NCBI RefSeq assembly: GCF_014851765.1
Contig: NZ_JACVAI010000009.1
Span: 1 to 64,000, forward strand
DNA length: 64,000 bases
Source: Pseudomonas sp. PDM04
Lineage (GTDB): Bacteria > Pseudomonadota > Gammaproteobacteria > Pseudomonadales > Pseudomonadaceae
Reading direction: 5' to 3'
Shown here: positions 1 to 10,173 of the stretch, piece after piece
Numbering within the stretch: the stretch's first letter is position 1
Layout: the number at the start of each line of letters is the position of its first letter
Made by a program: the position numbers and the translations under genes
Notes under the pieces: generated by a model
What the model was told of the DNA's origin: nothing
Database searches by the model: none
Seen by the model: only the letters and a program-made list of their open reading frames with translations

Positions 1-75
1 ACTCAGCAGTGAAACGATGCATCGCCGATGGTAGTGTGGGGTTTCCCCATGTGAGAGTAGGTCATCGTCAAGATT
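1..75 (+). rRNA. rrf: 5S ribosomal RNA, 3' part
   Basis: The first 75 bases match the 3' two-thirds of the Pseudomonas 5S rRNA, including the stretch around GATGGTAGTGTGGGG and the closing strand ending near CATCGTCAAGATT. The 5' part lies outside the window. It is followed at once by a rho-independent terminator, as expected at the end of an rRNA operon. The exact 3' end is uncertain by a few bases. Confidence 0.93.
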
Positions 76-83
76 AAATTCCG

Positions 84-122
84 AAACCCCTATCTGCGTA
101 TGCAGGTAGGGGTTTTGTTTTG
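84..122 (+). terminator. rRNA operon terminator
   Basis: The arms AAACCCCTA-TCTGC and TGCAG-GTAGGGGTTT close on a three-base GTA loop and are followed by a T-rich run (TTTTGTTTT). It sits about 10 bases after the 5S end and before recC, so it separates rRNA transcription from the recC-recB-recD operon. Confidence 0.82.
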
Positions 123-230
123 CGCGCAAGAAAAGTTCGGCGCTCCACAACCAGGCGGCTTGCGGCTGTCACGGTCTGCCGAGAATGCTAAGGTTCGCCC
201 CTAGCTTTTGTATTTTCCAAGGAAGCCTTT

Positions 231-3200
231 ATGCCGGACGCAACGTCCCTCAGTGCTGGTTTTATGGTTGTTCACGGCAATCGCCTGGACGAGTTGCGCA
301 GCCTGGTGGTCAGCTGGATGCGGCGCTACCCATTGGCTCCCCTGGAGAACGAAATCGCCCTGGTGCAGAGCAACGGCATCGCCCAGTGGCTCAAGCTGGC
401 ATTGGCTGAAGATCCGCAAGAGGACGATATGGGCGGCTGCGGTATCGCCGCCGCGATCGACGTGCAGTTGCCGGGCAGCTTCATGTGGCAGCTCTATCGC
501 ATGGTCCTCGGCCGCGATGAAATTCCCGTCAAATCCTTGCTCGATAAAGCGCCCCTGACCTGGCGCCTGATGCGACTGCTTCCGCAGTTGATCGACCAGG
601 CGCATTTCGAGCCACTGCAACGCTTCCTGACCGATGACGGTGATCTGCGCAAACGCTACCAACTGGCCGAGCGACTGGCTGACCTGTTCGATCAGTATCA
701 GGTGTACCGCGCCGACTGGCTCGAGGACTGGGCAGAAGGTCGTCATCAATTGCGCAACGTTCGAGGTGAACCCAAGCCGTTGACGGCGGCCAACTGCTGG
801 CAAGCCGAGTTGTGGCGGGCATTGCTGCTGGATGTGGGGGAGCAGGGCATGGCGCAAAGCCGGGCCGGTGTTCATCAACGCTTCATCGAGCGCATCAACA
901 GCCTGGACACTGCGCCTGCCGGACTGCCTTCGCGAGTGATCGTCTTCGGGATTTCCTCGCTACCCGCCCAGGCGCTGGAGGCTCTCGCCGGCCTGGCTCG
1001 ATTCAGCCAGGTGTTGCTGTGTGTCCATAACCCGTGCCGCCACCATTGGGCGGATATCGTTGCCGACAAGGACCTGTTGCGCCACCAATACAAGCGTCAG
1101 GCTCGCAAGAGCGGCATGCCGGTGGTGCTCGATTCGCAGACCCTGCATCAGCATGCTCATCCACTATTGGCCGCCTGGGGCAAGCAGGGGCGGGACTACA
1201 TCAATCTGCTCGACAGCTACGACGACCCCAACAGTTATCGCTCGGCGTTTCGCGATGGGCGCATCGATCTGTTCAGTGACAGCCTGCCCTTGAACATGCT
1301 CAATCAACTGCAGGACGACATCCTCGAATTGCGTCCCCTCAATGAAACGCGTGAGCGCTGGCCAGCGGTCGATCTGAAGCAGGATCAGTCGATCCGTTTT
1401 CACATCGCCCACAGCGCCCAGCGTGAAGTGGAAATCCTCCACGATCAGTTGCTCGCGCGCTTCAGTGCCGACCCTGATCTGAAACCTCGCGACATCATCG
1501 TGATGGTCCCTGACATCGACAGCTACGCACCGCATATCCGTGCCGTCTTCGGTCAGCTCGAGCGCAATGAACCGCGCTTCATTCCCTTCACCCTCGCCGA
1601 CCAGGGACAGCGCGGTCGCGATCCGTTGCTGATCGCGGTCGAACACCTGCTCAAGCTGCCCGACAGTCGATTCCCTGTCAGTGAAATTCTCGACCTGCTG
1701 GATGTTCCGGCGCTGCGTGCCCGCTTCGGTGTCGAGGAGCGTGACCTGCCGACCCTGCACCGCTGGATCGAAGGGGCGGGTATCCGCTGGGGCATGAATG
1801 CCGGGCAACGTGCTGGCCTGGGTTTGCCGCAGGCGCTGGAGCAAAACAGTTGGCGCTTCGGCCTGCGACGGATGCTGCTCGGCTATGCCGTGGGTAGCGG
1901 CGATGCTTGCGAAGGTATAGAGCCGTATGACGAAATCGGCGGGCTGGACGCCGCGCTGATTGGCCCGCTGGTGGCATTGCTCGATGCGTTGGAGATTGCG
2001 CACCACGAACTCTCTGAACCGGCTCCCCCCCAGCAATGGGGCCAGCGCCTGCAAGCGCTGGTGCAATTGTTTTTCCAGGCCAGCAATGAACATGACGACT
2101 ACCTGCTGGCCCAGCTCGAAGAGCTGCGCGAAACCTGGCTGGAGACCTGTGAATCGGTCGGCCTGCATGATGATCTGCCGTTGACCGTTGTTCGTGAGGC
2201 CTGGCTCGCCGGCCTCGATCAGGGGCGTTTGTCCCAGCGCTTTCTCGCCGGTGCGGTGAACTTTTGCACCTTGATGCCGATGCGGGCGATCCCGTTCAAA
2301 CTGGTGTGTCTGCTGGGCATGAACGATGGCGATTATCCGCGTGCACAACCGCCGCTGGACTTCGACCTGATGGGCAGTGACTACCGTCCCGGCGACCGCT
2401 CGCGTCGCGAAGACGACCGCTACCTGCTGCTCGAAGCCTTGCTGTCGGCACGTGATCAACTCTATGTCAGCTGGGTCGGGCGCAGTATTCGCGACAACAG
2501 CGAGCGCCCCGCATCGGTATTGATCGGGCAACTGCGTGACCATCTCGCCAGCGGCTGGCGATTGCAGGCTGCCGACGAAGGCTTGCTCGAGGGCATGACC
2601 CAGGAGCATCCATTGCAACCGTTCAGCGCCCGTTACTTTCATGAGGGCGATGAGCTGTTCAGTTACGCCAGTGAATGGCAGGCGCTGCATCAAACCAGTG
2701 AGCCCGTCAGCGACGGCGGCCTGCTGCCGCCCTACGTGCAGGAGGAACCGTTGAGCCTGGGTCAGTTGCAGGATTTCCTGCGCAACCCCGTGCGGCATTT
2801 CTTCAGTCAGCGCCTGAAAGTGTTCTTCGAGGCGGCTGAAGTGCCGTTGGCCGATGAAGAACCCTTTGTGCTCGACGCGCTGCAACGCTACAGCCTCAGC
2901 GACAATCTGCTCGGCGCCGCGCTGGCCCGGATCGATCTGGCCGATGAGGCATTGGTGTCGCAGGCCAAGCGCCTGCAAAACAGCGGCCTGCTGCCCATGG
3001 CCGGATTTGGCGAATGCCTGCAACGCGAGTTGATCGAGCCGCTGCCCGATCTGTTGCAACGCTATCAGCAACTGCTGGCATTGTGGCCGACGCCGCTCGA
3101 CAGTGCGTTGCCAATCAATCTCGAATCCCAGGGTGTGCGCCTGGAAGGCTGGCTCAGTGGCCTGCACCGACGTGCAGACGGCGGGTTGCTGTCGGTGACC

Positions 3201-3683
3201 ACGATTCCCAACAGTATCGGCTCGATCAAGGCGCGCAAGTGGCATCGGCTCACTCGCCCGTGGGTCAATCACCTGGTGGCCTGTGCCAGTGGTCTGGCGA
3301 TGACCACGGCGTTGGTGGCCAGCGACGACAGTCTGCTGTTGGCTCCGCTGGAAGAGGAGGCCGCCTCGCGAATGCTGGGCGACCTGTTGCAGGCCTGGCA
3401 GACGGGCATGCGCCAGCCCCTGCCGGTTGCGGTGAAGACGGCGTTTGCGTGGCTCGGCCAGACCGATCCGGCGAAGGCTGACGCCGCTGCACGCAAGGCC
3501 TATGAAGGCGATGGCCTGACCACTGACGGCGAGCGTCGCGAAAGCCCTGCGCTTGCCCGGCAGTTCGCTGGCTACGACGCCTTGATCGGCGACGAGACCT
3601 TCCCTGATTGGTGTAACGCTTTGTACAAACCCATCGTGGACGCTTCCTGGCGTTCAGTGACCGGTGAGGAGGCGCACTCATGA
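231..3683 (+). CDS. recC: Exodeoxyribonuclease V subunit RecC
   Basis: RecC is the Chi-recognising, helicase-like subunit of the RecBCD enzyme, which processes double-strand DNA ends for RecA loading. The product is 1150 residues (E. coli RecC is 1122). It starts with the typical RecC N-terminus of the type FMVVHGNRLDELRSLVVSWM and contains SLPAQALEALAGLARF and the FCTLMPMRAIPFKLVCLLGMNDG stretch seen in RecC proteins. The ATG at 231 is preceded by AAGGAA at good spacing. Its stop overlaps the recB start as ATGA, so translation is probably coupled. As expected for RecC, I see no functional Walker A motif. The gene follows an rRNA operon terminator; its own promoter must lie in about 108 bases (123-230) and I could not identify it. 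Confidence 0.95.
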   Translation: MPDATSLSAGFMVVHGNRLDELRSLVVSWMRRYPLAPLENEIALVQSNGIAQWLKLALAEDPQEDDMGGCGIAAAIDVQLPGSFMWQLYRMVLGRDEIPVKSLLDKAPLTWRLMRLLPQLIDQAHFEPLQRFLTDDGDLRKRYQLAERLADLFDQYQVYRADWLEDWAEGRHQLRNVRGEPKPLTAANCWQAELWRALLLDVGEQGMAQSRAGVHQRFIERINSLDTAPAGLPSRVIVFGISSLPAQALEALAGLARFSQVLLCVHNPCRHHWADIVADKDLLRHQYKRQARKSGMPVVLDSQTLHQHAHPLLAAWGKQGRDYINLLDSYDDPNSYRSAFRDGRIDLFSDSLPLNMLNQLQDDILELRPLNETRERWPAVDLKQDQSIRFHIAHSAQREVEILHDQLLARFSADPDLKPRDIIVMVPDIDSYAPHIRAVFGQLERNEPRFIPFTLADQGQRGRDPLLIAVEHLLKLPDSRFPVSEILDLLDVPALRARFGVEERDLPTLHRWIEGAGIRWGMNAGQRAGLGLPQALEQNSWRFGLRRMLLGYAVGSGDACEGIEPYDEIGGLDAALIGPLVALLDALEIAHHELSEPAPPQQWGQRLQALVQLFFQASNEHDDYLLAQLEELRETWLETCESVGLHDDLPLTVVREAWLAGLDQGRLSQRFLAGAVNFCTLMPMRAIPFKLVCLLGMNDGDYPRAQPPLDFDLMGSDYRPGDRSRREDDRYLLLEALLSARDQLYVSWVGRSIRDNSERPASVLIGQLRDHLASGWRLQAADEGLLEGMTQEHPLQPFSARYFHEGDELFSYASEWQALHQTSEPVSDGGLLPPYVQEEPLSLGQLQDFLRNPVRHFFSQRLKVFFEAAEVPLADEEPFVLDALQRYSLSDNLLGAALARIDLADEALVSQAKRLQNSGLLPMAGFGECLQRELIEPLPDLLQRYQQLLALWPTPLDSALPINLESQGVRLEGWLSGLHRRADGGLLSVTTIPNSIGSIKARKWHRLTRPWVNHLVACASGLAMTTALVASDDSLLLAPLEEEAASRMLGDLLQAWQTGMRQPLPVAVKTAFAWLGQTDPAKADAAARKAYEGDGLTTDGERRESPALARQFAGYDALIGDETFPDWCNALYKPIVDASWRSVTGEEAHS

Positions 3684-6600
3684 CGGCGAAAACACCGCTG
3701 GCCCTGGCCTTCCCCTTGCGCGGAAGCCAACTGATCGAAGCCAGCGCCGGCACTGGCAAGACCTTCACCATCTCCGCGCTGTACTTGCGCCTGGTCCTCG
3801 GCCACGGCGGCGAGGCGAGTGGCTTCGGGCGTGAATTGTTGCCGCCGCAGATCCTCGTCGTGACCTTCACCGACGCCGCGACCAAGGAGTTGCGCGAACG
3901 GATTCGAACGCGCCTGGCGGAGGCCGCACGGTTTTTCCGTGATGAAACACCGGCGCCCGATGCCCTGATTGCGCAGTTGCGCGATGAGTACCTGCCGGAG
4001 CAATGGCCCGGCTGCGCCAACCGCCTGGACATCGCCGCACAGTGGATGGACGAAGCAGCGGTCTCGACCATTCACAGTTGGTGTCAGCGGATGCTGCGCG
4101 AGCACGCCTTCGACAGCGGCAGCCTGTTCACCCAGACCCTGGAAACCGATCACAGCGATTTGCTGGGTGAGGTCCTGCGCGATTACTGGCGCCTGTTCTG
4201 CTACCCGATGCAGGGCGATGCGCTGGACTGGGTGCGGGTCAATTGGGGCGGGCCTGCGGCCCTGTTGTCGCGAGTCCGGGGTTTGTTCGTCAGCGCGCGC
4301 AACAAAGAGCAAGGCCAGGACCCCTCCGAACTGATCATCGAGTGCCTGCAGGAACGCCGTGCCGCTCTGATCGACCTGAAACAGCCCTGGGGTCAGTGGT
4401 CGGACGAATTGCTCGCCATCTGCCATGAGGGGGTGGCGAGCAAGCATGTCGACGGGCGCAAGATGCAGGCGCGCTACTTCGAACCCTGGTTCGAGAAGCT
4501 GAAAGCCTGGGCCGAGGACGAGTCGCTCGAGCAACTGGACATCGGCACCGGTTTCAGCCGGCTGACCCCCGACGGCATGGCCGAGGCGTGGAAGAAGGGC
4601 GATGTTCCCAGCCATCCGGGACTGGATGCCATGCCCGGCCTCAAGGCCAGCCTCGATGCATTGCCAACCCCCGATGCGGCTGTCCTGCAACACGCCGCCC
4701 AGTGGGTGAGTACACGGTTCGAAGCCGAGAAGCGTCGTCGCGCGGAAATGGGCTTTGACGACATGCTGCTGCGCCTCGACGCGGCGCTGCAAGCCGAGGG
4801 CGGCGAACGCCTGGCGACCCTGATCCGCGAACAGTTCCCGGTGGCGTTGATCGACGAATTCCAGGACACCGATCCGGTGCAGTACCGGATCTTCGAAAGC
4901 ATCTATCGCATCGAAGCCAATAACCCCGAAAGCGGCCTGTTCCTGATCGGCGATCCCAAGCAGGCGATCTACGCCTTTCGGGGCGCCGACATCTACACCT
5001 ACCTTCGCGCCCGCCAGGCCACCACTGGCCGGCTGCACACCCTGGGCACCAACTTCCGCTCCAGTCATGGCATGGTCGGTGCGGTCAACCATGTGTTTGC
5101 CCGCGCCGAATCACGGGACGCCGGGCGGGGCGCATTTCTGTTCCGCGAAAGCTCGGGCGAGAACCCTGTGCCGTTTCTGCCGGTCGAGTCCCAGGGCCGC
5201 AAGGAGACGTTCAGCATCGCGGGCCAGGTGGTGCCTGCGTTGAACATCTGGCAGCTGTCGGCCGATCAGCCTTTGTCCGGTGCGGTTTACCGCCAGCAAC
5301 TGGCCGCCGCGTGCGCCAGTCAGATCACCGCGTTGCTCAACGGCGGACAACAAGGCCAGGTCGGTTTCGTTCAGCAGGGCAAGGATTTCAAAGGCCTGTT
5401 GCCGGCGGATATCGCGATCCTGGTGCGCGACGGCAAAGAGGCTCAGGCCGTCCGTGCCGAGCTCTCCGCCCGGGGCGTGCGCAGCGTGTATCTTTCCGAC
5501 AAGGATTCGGTGTTCGCCGCCCAGGAAGCTCACGACCTGCTGACCTGGCTCAAAGCCTGCGCCGAGCCGGATGTCGAACGCCCGTTGCGCGCAGCGCTGG
5601 CCAGCATCACGCTGAACCTGTCGCTGGCCGAGCTTGAGCGCTTGAATCAGGATGAGCTGGCCTGGGAAGCGCGGGTCATGCAGTTCCGCGGTTATCGCGA
5701 GCTCTGGCGCAAGCAGGGTGTGTTGCCGATGCTGCGACGTTTGCTGCACGACTTCCAGCTGCCTCAGGCCTTGATTGCACGCAATGACGGCGAGCGGGTG
5801 CTGACCAACCTGCTGCACCTGTCCGAGTTGCTGCAACAGGCGGCGGCCGAGCTCGATGGCGAGCAAGCGCTGATCCGTCATTTGGCCGAGCACCTGGCGT
5901 TGTCCGGTCAGGCGGGGGAGGAACAGATCCTGCGCCTGGAGAGCGACGAGCAACTGGTCAAGGTCGTGACCATTCACAAGTCCAAGGGCCTGGAATATCC
6001 GTTGGTGTTCCTGCCTTTCGTGTGTTCGGCGAAACCGGTGGACGGCAGCCGTCTGCCGCTGCATTACCACGATGAAAACGGCAATGCCCAGGTGACCCTG
6101 ACGCCAACGCCGGAGCTGATCGCCCTGGCGGATGATGAGCGGCTGGCCGAGGACCTGCGTTTGCTCTACGTCGCCCTGACCCGGGCCCGGCATGCTTGCT
6201 GGCTCGGGGTCGCGGACCTCAAGCGCGGCAACCACAACAGCTCGGTGTTGCACCTTTCGGCGCTGGGTTACCTGCTGGGCGGCGGTGCTGCCCTGACGGA
6301 GTCGTCAGGACTGACGCGCTGGCTGCAAGACCTGCAGCAGGACTGCCCGGCGCTGCACTGCGGCGAGATGCCGGACAGGACCGACGAGCATTACCAGCCG
6401 CCGCAAAACCAGGCGATATTGCTCGCGGCCCTGACGCCCCGGCGCAAGGCCAGCGAGAACTGGTGGATTGCCTCCTACAGCGCCCTGCGCATTGGTGACA
6501 GCCTGAGCGTCGGCAGCGCCGAAGCCCCGGAAAACCCGCAGGCGCAAAAGCTGTTCGACGACGAGCGCCTGGATCCCGAAGCACCTCGCGAAGTGGTGGC

Positions 6601-7372
6601 CGGCGGTGCCGATATCCATCGATTCCCCCGTGGTCCGAATCCCGGCACCTTCCTCCATGGCTTGCTCGAATGGGCCGGTGACGAAGGCTTCGCTGCCCCG
6701 CCGCAGGCCGTGGAAGACGCGATTGCCCGGCGCTGCAACCGCCGTGGCTGGGAAGGCTGGATCAGCACGCTGAGCGACTGGTTGCAGCACTTGCTCACGT
6801 TGCCGATGCCCGCCGGTTCCGACCGGCCGCCGGTGATCCTGGCGCAGTTGCAGCACTACCGGGTCGAGATGGAATTCTGGTTCGCCAGCCACAAGGTCGA
6901 TGTGCTCAAGCTCGATGAACTGGTGCGTCAATACACCCACAACGGCGTGGCCCGTGTCGCCGCCGAACCGGTGATGCTCAACGGCATGTTCAAGGGCTTC
7001 ATCGACCTGACGTTCGAACACGACGGCCGCTATTACGTCGCCGATTACAAATCCAACTGGCTCGGTGTCGATGACATGGCTTACACCGAGCAGGCCATGG
7101 AACAGTCGATCCTGGACAACCGCTACGACCTGCAATACGTGCTGTACCTGCTGGCCCTGCATCGCCAGCTCAAGGCGCGGCTTGCCGATTACGATTACGA
7201 CCGGCACGTCGGCGGGGCGTTGTATCTGTTCCTGCGGGGCACCCAGGCGGCTTCCCAGGGCGTGTATTTCGCCCGGCCGCCAAAAGACTTGATCGAGCGT
7301 CTGGACCGGTTGTTCCAGGGTAAACCGCAACCCCGAGCCGAACCGGCCTGGGAGCAGGGAGAATTGCTATGA
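3680..7372 (+). CDS. recB: Exodeoxyribonuclease V subunit RecB, helicase-nuclease
   Basis: RecB is the 3'-5' SF1A helicase and the only nuclease of RecBCD. At 1230 residues it has the usual length. Walker A ASAGTGKT lies at residues 21-28 and the helicase motif II region reads LIDEFQDTD. Later motifs include FLIGDPKQAIYAFRGAD, VVTIHKSKGLEYPLVFLP and LLYVALTRARHACWLG. The C-terminal nuclease domain keeps its metal ligands: Asp1109 (GFIDLTF), and Asp1122 and Lys1124 (ADYKSN), corresponding to E. coli Asp1067, Asp1080 and Lys1082. It overlaps recC and recD by 4 bases each (ATGA), indicating a coupled recC-recB-recD operon. In E. coli ptrA lies between recC and recB; here it is absent, as in other pseudomonads. 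Confidence 0.97.
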   Translation: MTAKTPLALAFPLRGSQLIEASAGTGKTFTISALYLRLVLGHGGEASGFGRELLPPQILVVTFTDAATKELRERIRTRLAEAARFFRDETPAPDALIAQLRDEYLPEQWPGCANRLDIAAQWMDEAAVSTIHSWCQRMLREHAFDSGSLFTQTLETDHSDLLGEVLRDYWRLFCYPMQGDALDWVRVNWGGPAALLSRVRGLFVSARNKEQGQDPSELIIECLQERRAALIDLKQPWGQWSDELLAICHEGVASKHVDGRKMQARYFEPWFEKLKAWAEDESLEQLDIGTGFSRLTPDGMAEAWKKGDVPSHPGLDAMPGLKASLDALPTPDAAVLQHAAQWVSTRFEAEKRRRAEMGFDDMLLRLDAALQAEGGERLATLIREQFPVALIDEFQDTDPVQYRIFESIYRIEANNPESGLFLIGDPKQAIYAFRGADIYTYLRARQATTGRLHTLGTNFRSSHGMVGAVNHVFARAESRDAGRGAFLFRESSGENPVPFLPVESQGRKETFSIAGQVVPALNIWQLSADQPLSGAVYRQQLAAACASQITALLNGGQQGQVGFVQQGKDFKGLLPADIAILVRDGKEAQAVRAELSARGVRSVYLSDKDSVFAAQEAHDLLTWLKACAEPDVERPLRAALASITLNLSLAELERLNQDELAWEARVMQFRGYRELWRKQGVLPMLRRLLHDFQLPQALIARNDGERVLTNLLHLSELLQQAAAELDGEQALIRHLAEHLALSGQAGEEQILRLESDEQLVKVVTIHKSKGLEYPLVFLPFVCSAKPVDGSRLPLHYHDENGNAQVTLTPTPELIALADDERLAEDLRLLYVALTRARHACWLGVADLKRGNHNSSVLHLSALGYLLGGGAALTESSGLTRWLQDLQQDCPALHCGEMPDRTDEHYQPPQNQAILLAALTPRRKASENWWIASYSALRIGDSLSVGSAEAPENPQAQKLFDDERLDPEAPREVVAGGADIHRFPRGPNPGTFLHGLLEWAGDEGFAAPPQAVEDAIARRCNRRGWEGWISTLSDWLQHLLTLPMPAGSDRPPVILAQLQHYRVEMEFWFASHKVDVLKLDELVRQYTHNGVARVAAEPVMLNGMFKGFIDLTFEHDGRYYVADYKSNWLGVDDMAYTEQAMEQSILDNRYDLQYVLYLLALHRQLKARLADYDYDRHVGGALYLFLRGTQAASQGVYFARPPKDLIERLDRLFQGKPQPRAEPAWEQGELL

Positions 7373-9477
7373 GCCGCACCTTCGCCGACCTGCTGCCCAC
7401 GCCGTTGGCGGCGCAAAGCCTGGCGAGCCTGGCACCGTTGAGCCGCGCCGATGACCTGCTGTTGTTGCTCACCCGTTGGGTCGAGCGCGGCTGGTTGCGT
7501 GCGTTGGACAAGGCTTTCGTCGCCTTCCTGCATGAACTGGCCCCGGACGATGACCCACTGGTGTTGCTGGCGGCGGCGTTGACCAGCCATCAACTGGGGC
7601 ACGGTCACGTTTGCCTGGACCTGTTCGAAACGCTCAAGGCGCCGGACTTCGCCTTGTCGTTGCCACCCGAGGGCGATCTGCACAGCGGCGCGATGCTGCT
7701 GCCTTCGCAGTTGCTGGAGACCGTTGACGGCGCTCATTGGTGCAAGGTGCTGGCCAGCAGCAAACTGGTGGCGCTGGCGGTCGACGACAGTGCAACGGCG
7801 CAGCAGCGGCCGTTGGTGTTATCCGCAAAGCGCTTGTACCTGCGACGCTACTGGACGTACGAGCGACGTATCGATAACGCGCTGCAAATGCGCCTGGCGG
7901 AGCATGAAGCGACGCCGGAAGATCTGCCGCAACGGCTGACCGGCCTGTTCGGCCCTGCTCGCCCCGGTGAGCCGATCGACTGGCAGAAACTCGCCTGTGC
8001 CCTGGCCACCCGCAGCGCCTTCAGCATCGTCACGGGCGGGCCGGGAACCGGCAAGACCACCACGGTCGTGCGCTTGCTGGCCTTGCTCCAGGCACCGGCG
8101 GTGGAGGCCGGCAAGCCCTTGCGCATCCGTCTCGCCGCGCCCACCGGCAAAGCGGCGGCACGGCTGACGGAATCCATCAGCCAGCAGGTCCGCTCGCTGA
8201 CGGTCGCCGAAGCCGTGCGGGAGAAAATTCCCTCGGACGTCACCACCGTGCACCGCCTGCTCGGCAGCCGCCCCGGCACCCGGCATTTCCGCCACCACGC
8301 CGGTAATCGCCTGCCGCTGGATGTGCTGGTGGTGGACGAAGCGTCGATGATCGACCTGGAGATGATGGCCAATCTTCTCGACGCGATGCCGGCCCATGCC
8401 CGGCTGGTGCTGCTGGGTGACAAGGATCAACTGGCGTCGGTGGAAGCCGGCGCCGTGCTGGGTGACCTGTGCCGTGACGCCGAGGCCGGCTGGTACAGCC
8501 CGCAGACACGGCAATGGCTGCAGGCCGTCAGTGGTGAACAACTGCAAAGCAGTGGCTTGCAGGAAGATCGACACGGCACCCACCCGCTGGCGCAGCAGGT
8601 GGTGATGCTGCGTCACTCGCGCCGGTTCGGCGAGGGCAGCGGGATTGGCCTGCTGGCGCGTCGGGTCAACCAGCAGCAACCCGAAGAGGCCCGCAACCTG
8701 TTGACGGCACGTAGTCACGACGATGTGTTTTGCCTGCCGCTCAAAGGTGAGCAGGATCGAGCGCTGGAGCGTTTGTTGCTCGACGGCCATGGCGACGGTC
8801 CGCAGGGGTATCGGCATTACCTTCGCTTGCTGCGCGAGCATCGGCCTGCGCTGGACAGCCGTATCGACGATGGCCGCTGGACCGATTGGGCGCGCGATGT
8901 GTTGCAAGCCTTCGATGCGTTCCAGTTGTTGTGTGCCGTGCGCAAGGGCCCCTGGGGCGTGGAGGGCCTCAATCAGCGGGTGACCGACGCTCTGCTCAAG
9001 GCCCGGCTGATCGACAGCAATCAGCAATGGTACGAAGGCCGGCCGGTGCTGATGACGCGCAACGACTACGGGCTCGGCCTGATGAACGGCGACATCGGCA
9101 TTGCGCTCAAGGTGCCGGAGCGCGACGGCCCGGACGCGGGACGTCAGGTGCTGCGCGTGGCTTTCCCGCGCAACGATGGCCAAGGTGGCGTGCGATTTGT
9201 CCTGCCGAGCCGTTTGAATGACGTGGAAACCGTGTACGCCATGACCGTGCACAAATCCCAGGGCTCGGAATTTGCCCACACCGCACTGATTCTGCCGGAC
9301 GCCCTGAACCCGGTGCTGACCAAGGAGCTGATCTATACCGGCATCACCCGTGCCAAGCACTGGTTCACCTTGATCGAGCCGCGCGCCGGCGTGTTCGAGG
9401 AAGCGGTACGGCGCAAGGTCAAGCGTTTGAGCGGCTTGATGCTGGCGCTGGAAGAGGACGCGCTGTCAGGGGGGTGA
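7369..9477 (+). CDS. recD: Exodeoxyribonuclease V subunit RecD, 5'-3' helicase
   Basis: RecD is the SF1B 5'-3' motor of RecBCD. The product has 702 residues (E. coli 608). Walker A GGPGTGKT is at residues 223-230. It is followed by the Walker B region VLVVDEASMIDLEMM, the motif III region LVLLGDKDQLASVEAGAVLGDLC, and the C-terminal AMTVHKSQGSEFAHTALILP and ELIYTGITRAKHWFTLI motifs. The N-terminal 200 residues form the RecB-contacting domain. The start overlaps the recB stop as ATGA. No hairpin terminator is visible in the roughly 120 bases before yfiR. Confidence 0.96.
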   Translation: MSRTFADLLPTPLAAQSLASLAPLSRADDLLLLLTRWVERGWLRALDKAFVAFLHELAPDDDPLVLLAAALTSHQLGHGHVCLDLFETLKAPDFALSLPPEGDLHSGAMLLPSQLLETVDGAHWCKVLASSKLVALAVDDSATAQQRPLVLSAKRLYLRRYWTYERRIDNALQMRLAEHEATPEDLPQRLTGLFGPARPGEPIDWQKLACALATRSAFSIVTGGPGTGKTTTVVRLLALLQAPAVEAGKPLRIRLAAPTGKAAARLTESISQQVRSLTVAEAVREKIPSDVTTVHRLLGSRPGTRHFRHHAGNRLPLDVLVVDEASMIDLEMMANLLDAMPAHARLVLLGDKDQLASVEAGAVLGDLCRDAEAGWYSPQTRQWLQAVSGEQLQSSGLQEDRHGTHPLAQQVVMLRHSRRFGEGSGIGLLARRVNQQQPEEARNLLTARSHDDVFCLPLKGEQDRALERLLLDGHGDGPQGYRHYLRLLREHRPALDSRIDDGRWTDWARDVLQAFDAFQLLCAVRKGPWGVEGLNQRVTDALLKARLIDSNQQWYEGRPVLMTRNDYGLGLMNGDIGIALKVPERDGPDAGRQVLRVAFPRNDGQGGVRFVLPSRLNDVETVYAMTVHKSQGSEFAHTALILPDALNPVLTKELIYTGITRAKHWFTLIEPRAGVFEEAVRRKVKRLSGLMLALEEDALSGG

Positions 9478-9597
9478 GGGTCGCCGTTCCGGCGCCAAAA
9501 AAATGGCTGGAGCCCCCGGCTGGTGCGGCCTCGCGGGTGTTTCGGGGCTGTGCTATCGTTGCGGCATTATCCCGTTACAAGCGAAGAGAATCCCTGC

Positions 9598-10173
9598 ATG
9601 AAGGTGGCTGTCAGGACGACAGGGCGCATCGTTGGCTGCAAGAAAATCGTGTTCGCGGGTTTTCTCTATGGGTTCAGTGGCCTGGTTTTCGCGCAAGCGC
9701 AAACCCCGCCCGGCATGGCCGATCAACGCGCCCACTCGGTCACGCAAGTGGTCCTCGGCATTCTCAGTTATGCCCGTTGGCCGGTCGAGCCGACCCAACT
9801 GCGCTTGTGCATAGTCGGCCCGACCGAGTACACCGACGACCTGGTCAAAGGCACGACCCAGGCCACTGGCCGGCCCGTGACCGTGCGCCGCTTGCTCGCC
9901 GACAACCCGTCCATCGTCAGTGAGTGCGATGCGCTGTACATCGGCAAGCTCACCGGTGAGGAGCGCAGCCGCCTGTTCGCCTCGGTGACAGGTCGCCCGG
10001 TGCTGAGCATCAGCGAAAGCGATGACCCCTGCACCGTTGGCAGTCTGTTTTGCCTGCGGGTTGGCGATGAGCAGGTGTCCTTCGAAGTCAATCTGGATTC
10101 CGTCGCCCGCAGCGGCGTGCGCATTCATCCCAGCGTGCTGCAACTCTCGCGTCGCAAGTCGGCGGCGCCATGA
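9598..10173 (+). CDS. yfiR: YfiR, periplasmic repressor of YfiN
   Basis: YfiR is a small periplasmic protein that holds the diguanylate cyclase YfiN inactive and responds to redox and envelope stress. The 191-residue product has an N-terminal signal segment ending near FSGLVFAQAQ. Its four cysteines fall at residues 71, 110, 145 and 152, the positions known for P. aeruginosa YfiR, where Cys145-Cys152 form a stabilising disulfide (here in CTVGSLFC). The ATG at 9598 follows GAAGAGAA at a workable distance; an in-frame GTG 75 bases upstream would add a non-signal-like extension and was rejected. The stop overlaps yfiN as ATGA, giving the standard yfiR-yfiN-yfiB order. Confidence 0.92.
   Translation: MKVAVRTTGRIVGCKKIVFAGFLYGFSGLVFAQAQTPPGMADQRAHSVTQVVLGILSYARWPVEPTQLRLCIVGPTEYTDDLVKGTTQATGRPVTVRRLLADNPSIVSECDALYIGKLTGEERSRLFASVTGRPVLSISESDDPCTVGSLFCLRVGDEQVSFEVNLDSVARSGVRIHPSVLQLSRRKSAAP

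Noticed and set aside
9523..9597. N-terminal extension of YfiR from a GTG
   Set aside because: The signal peptide and the PAO1-matching cysteine numbering fit the ATG at 9598; the extension adds a non-signal-like leader.
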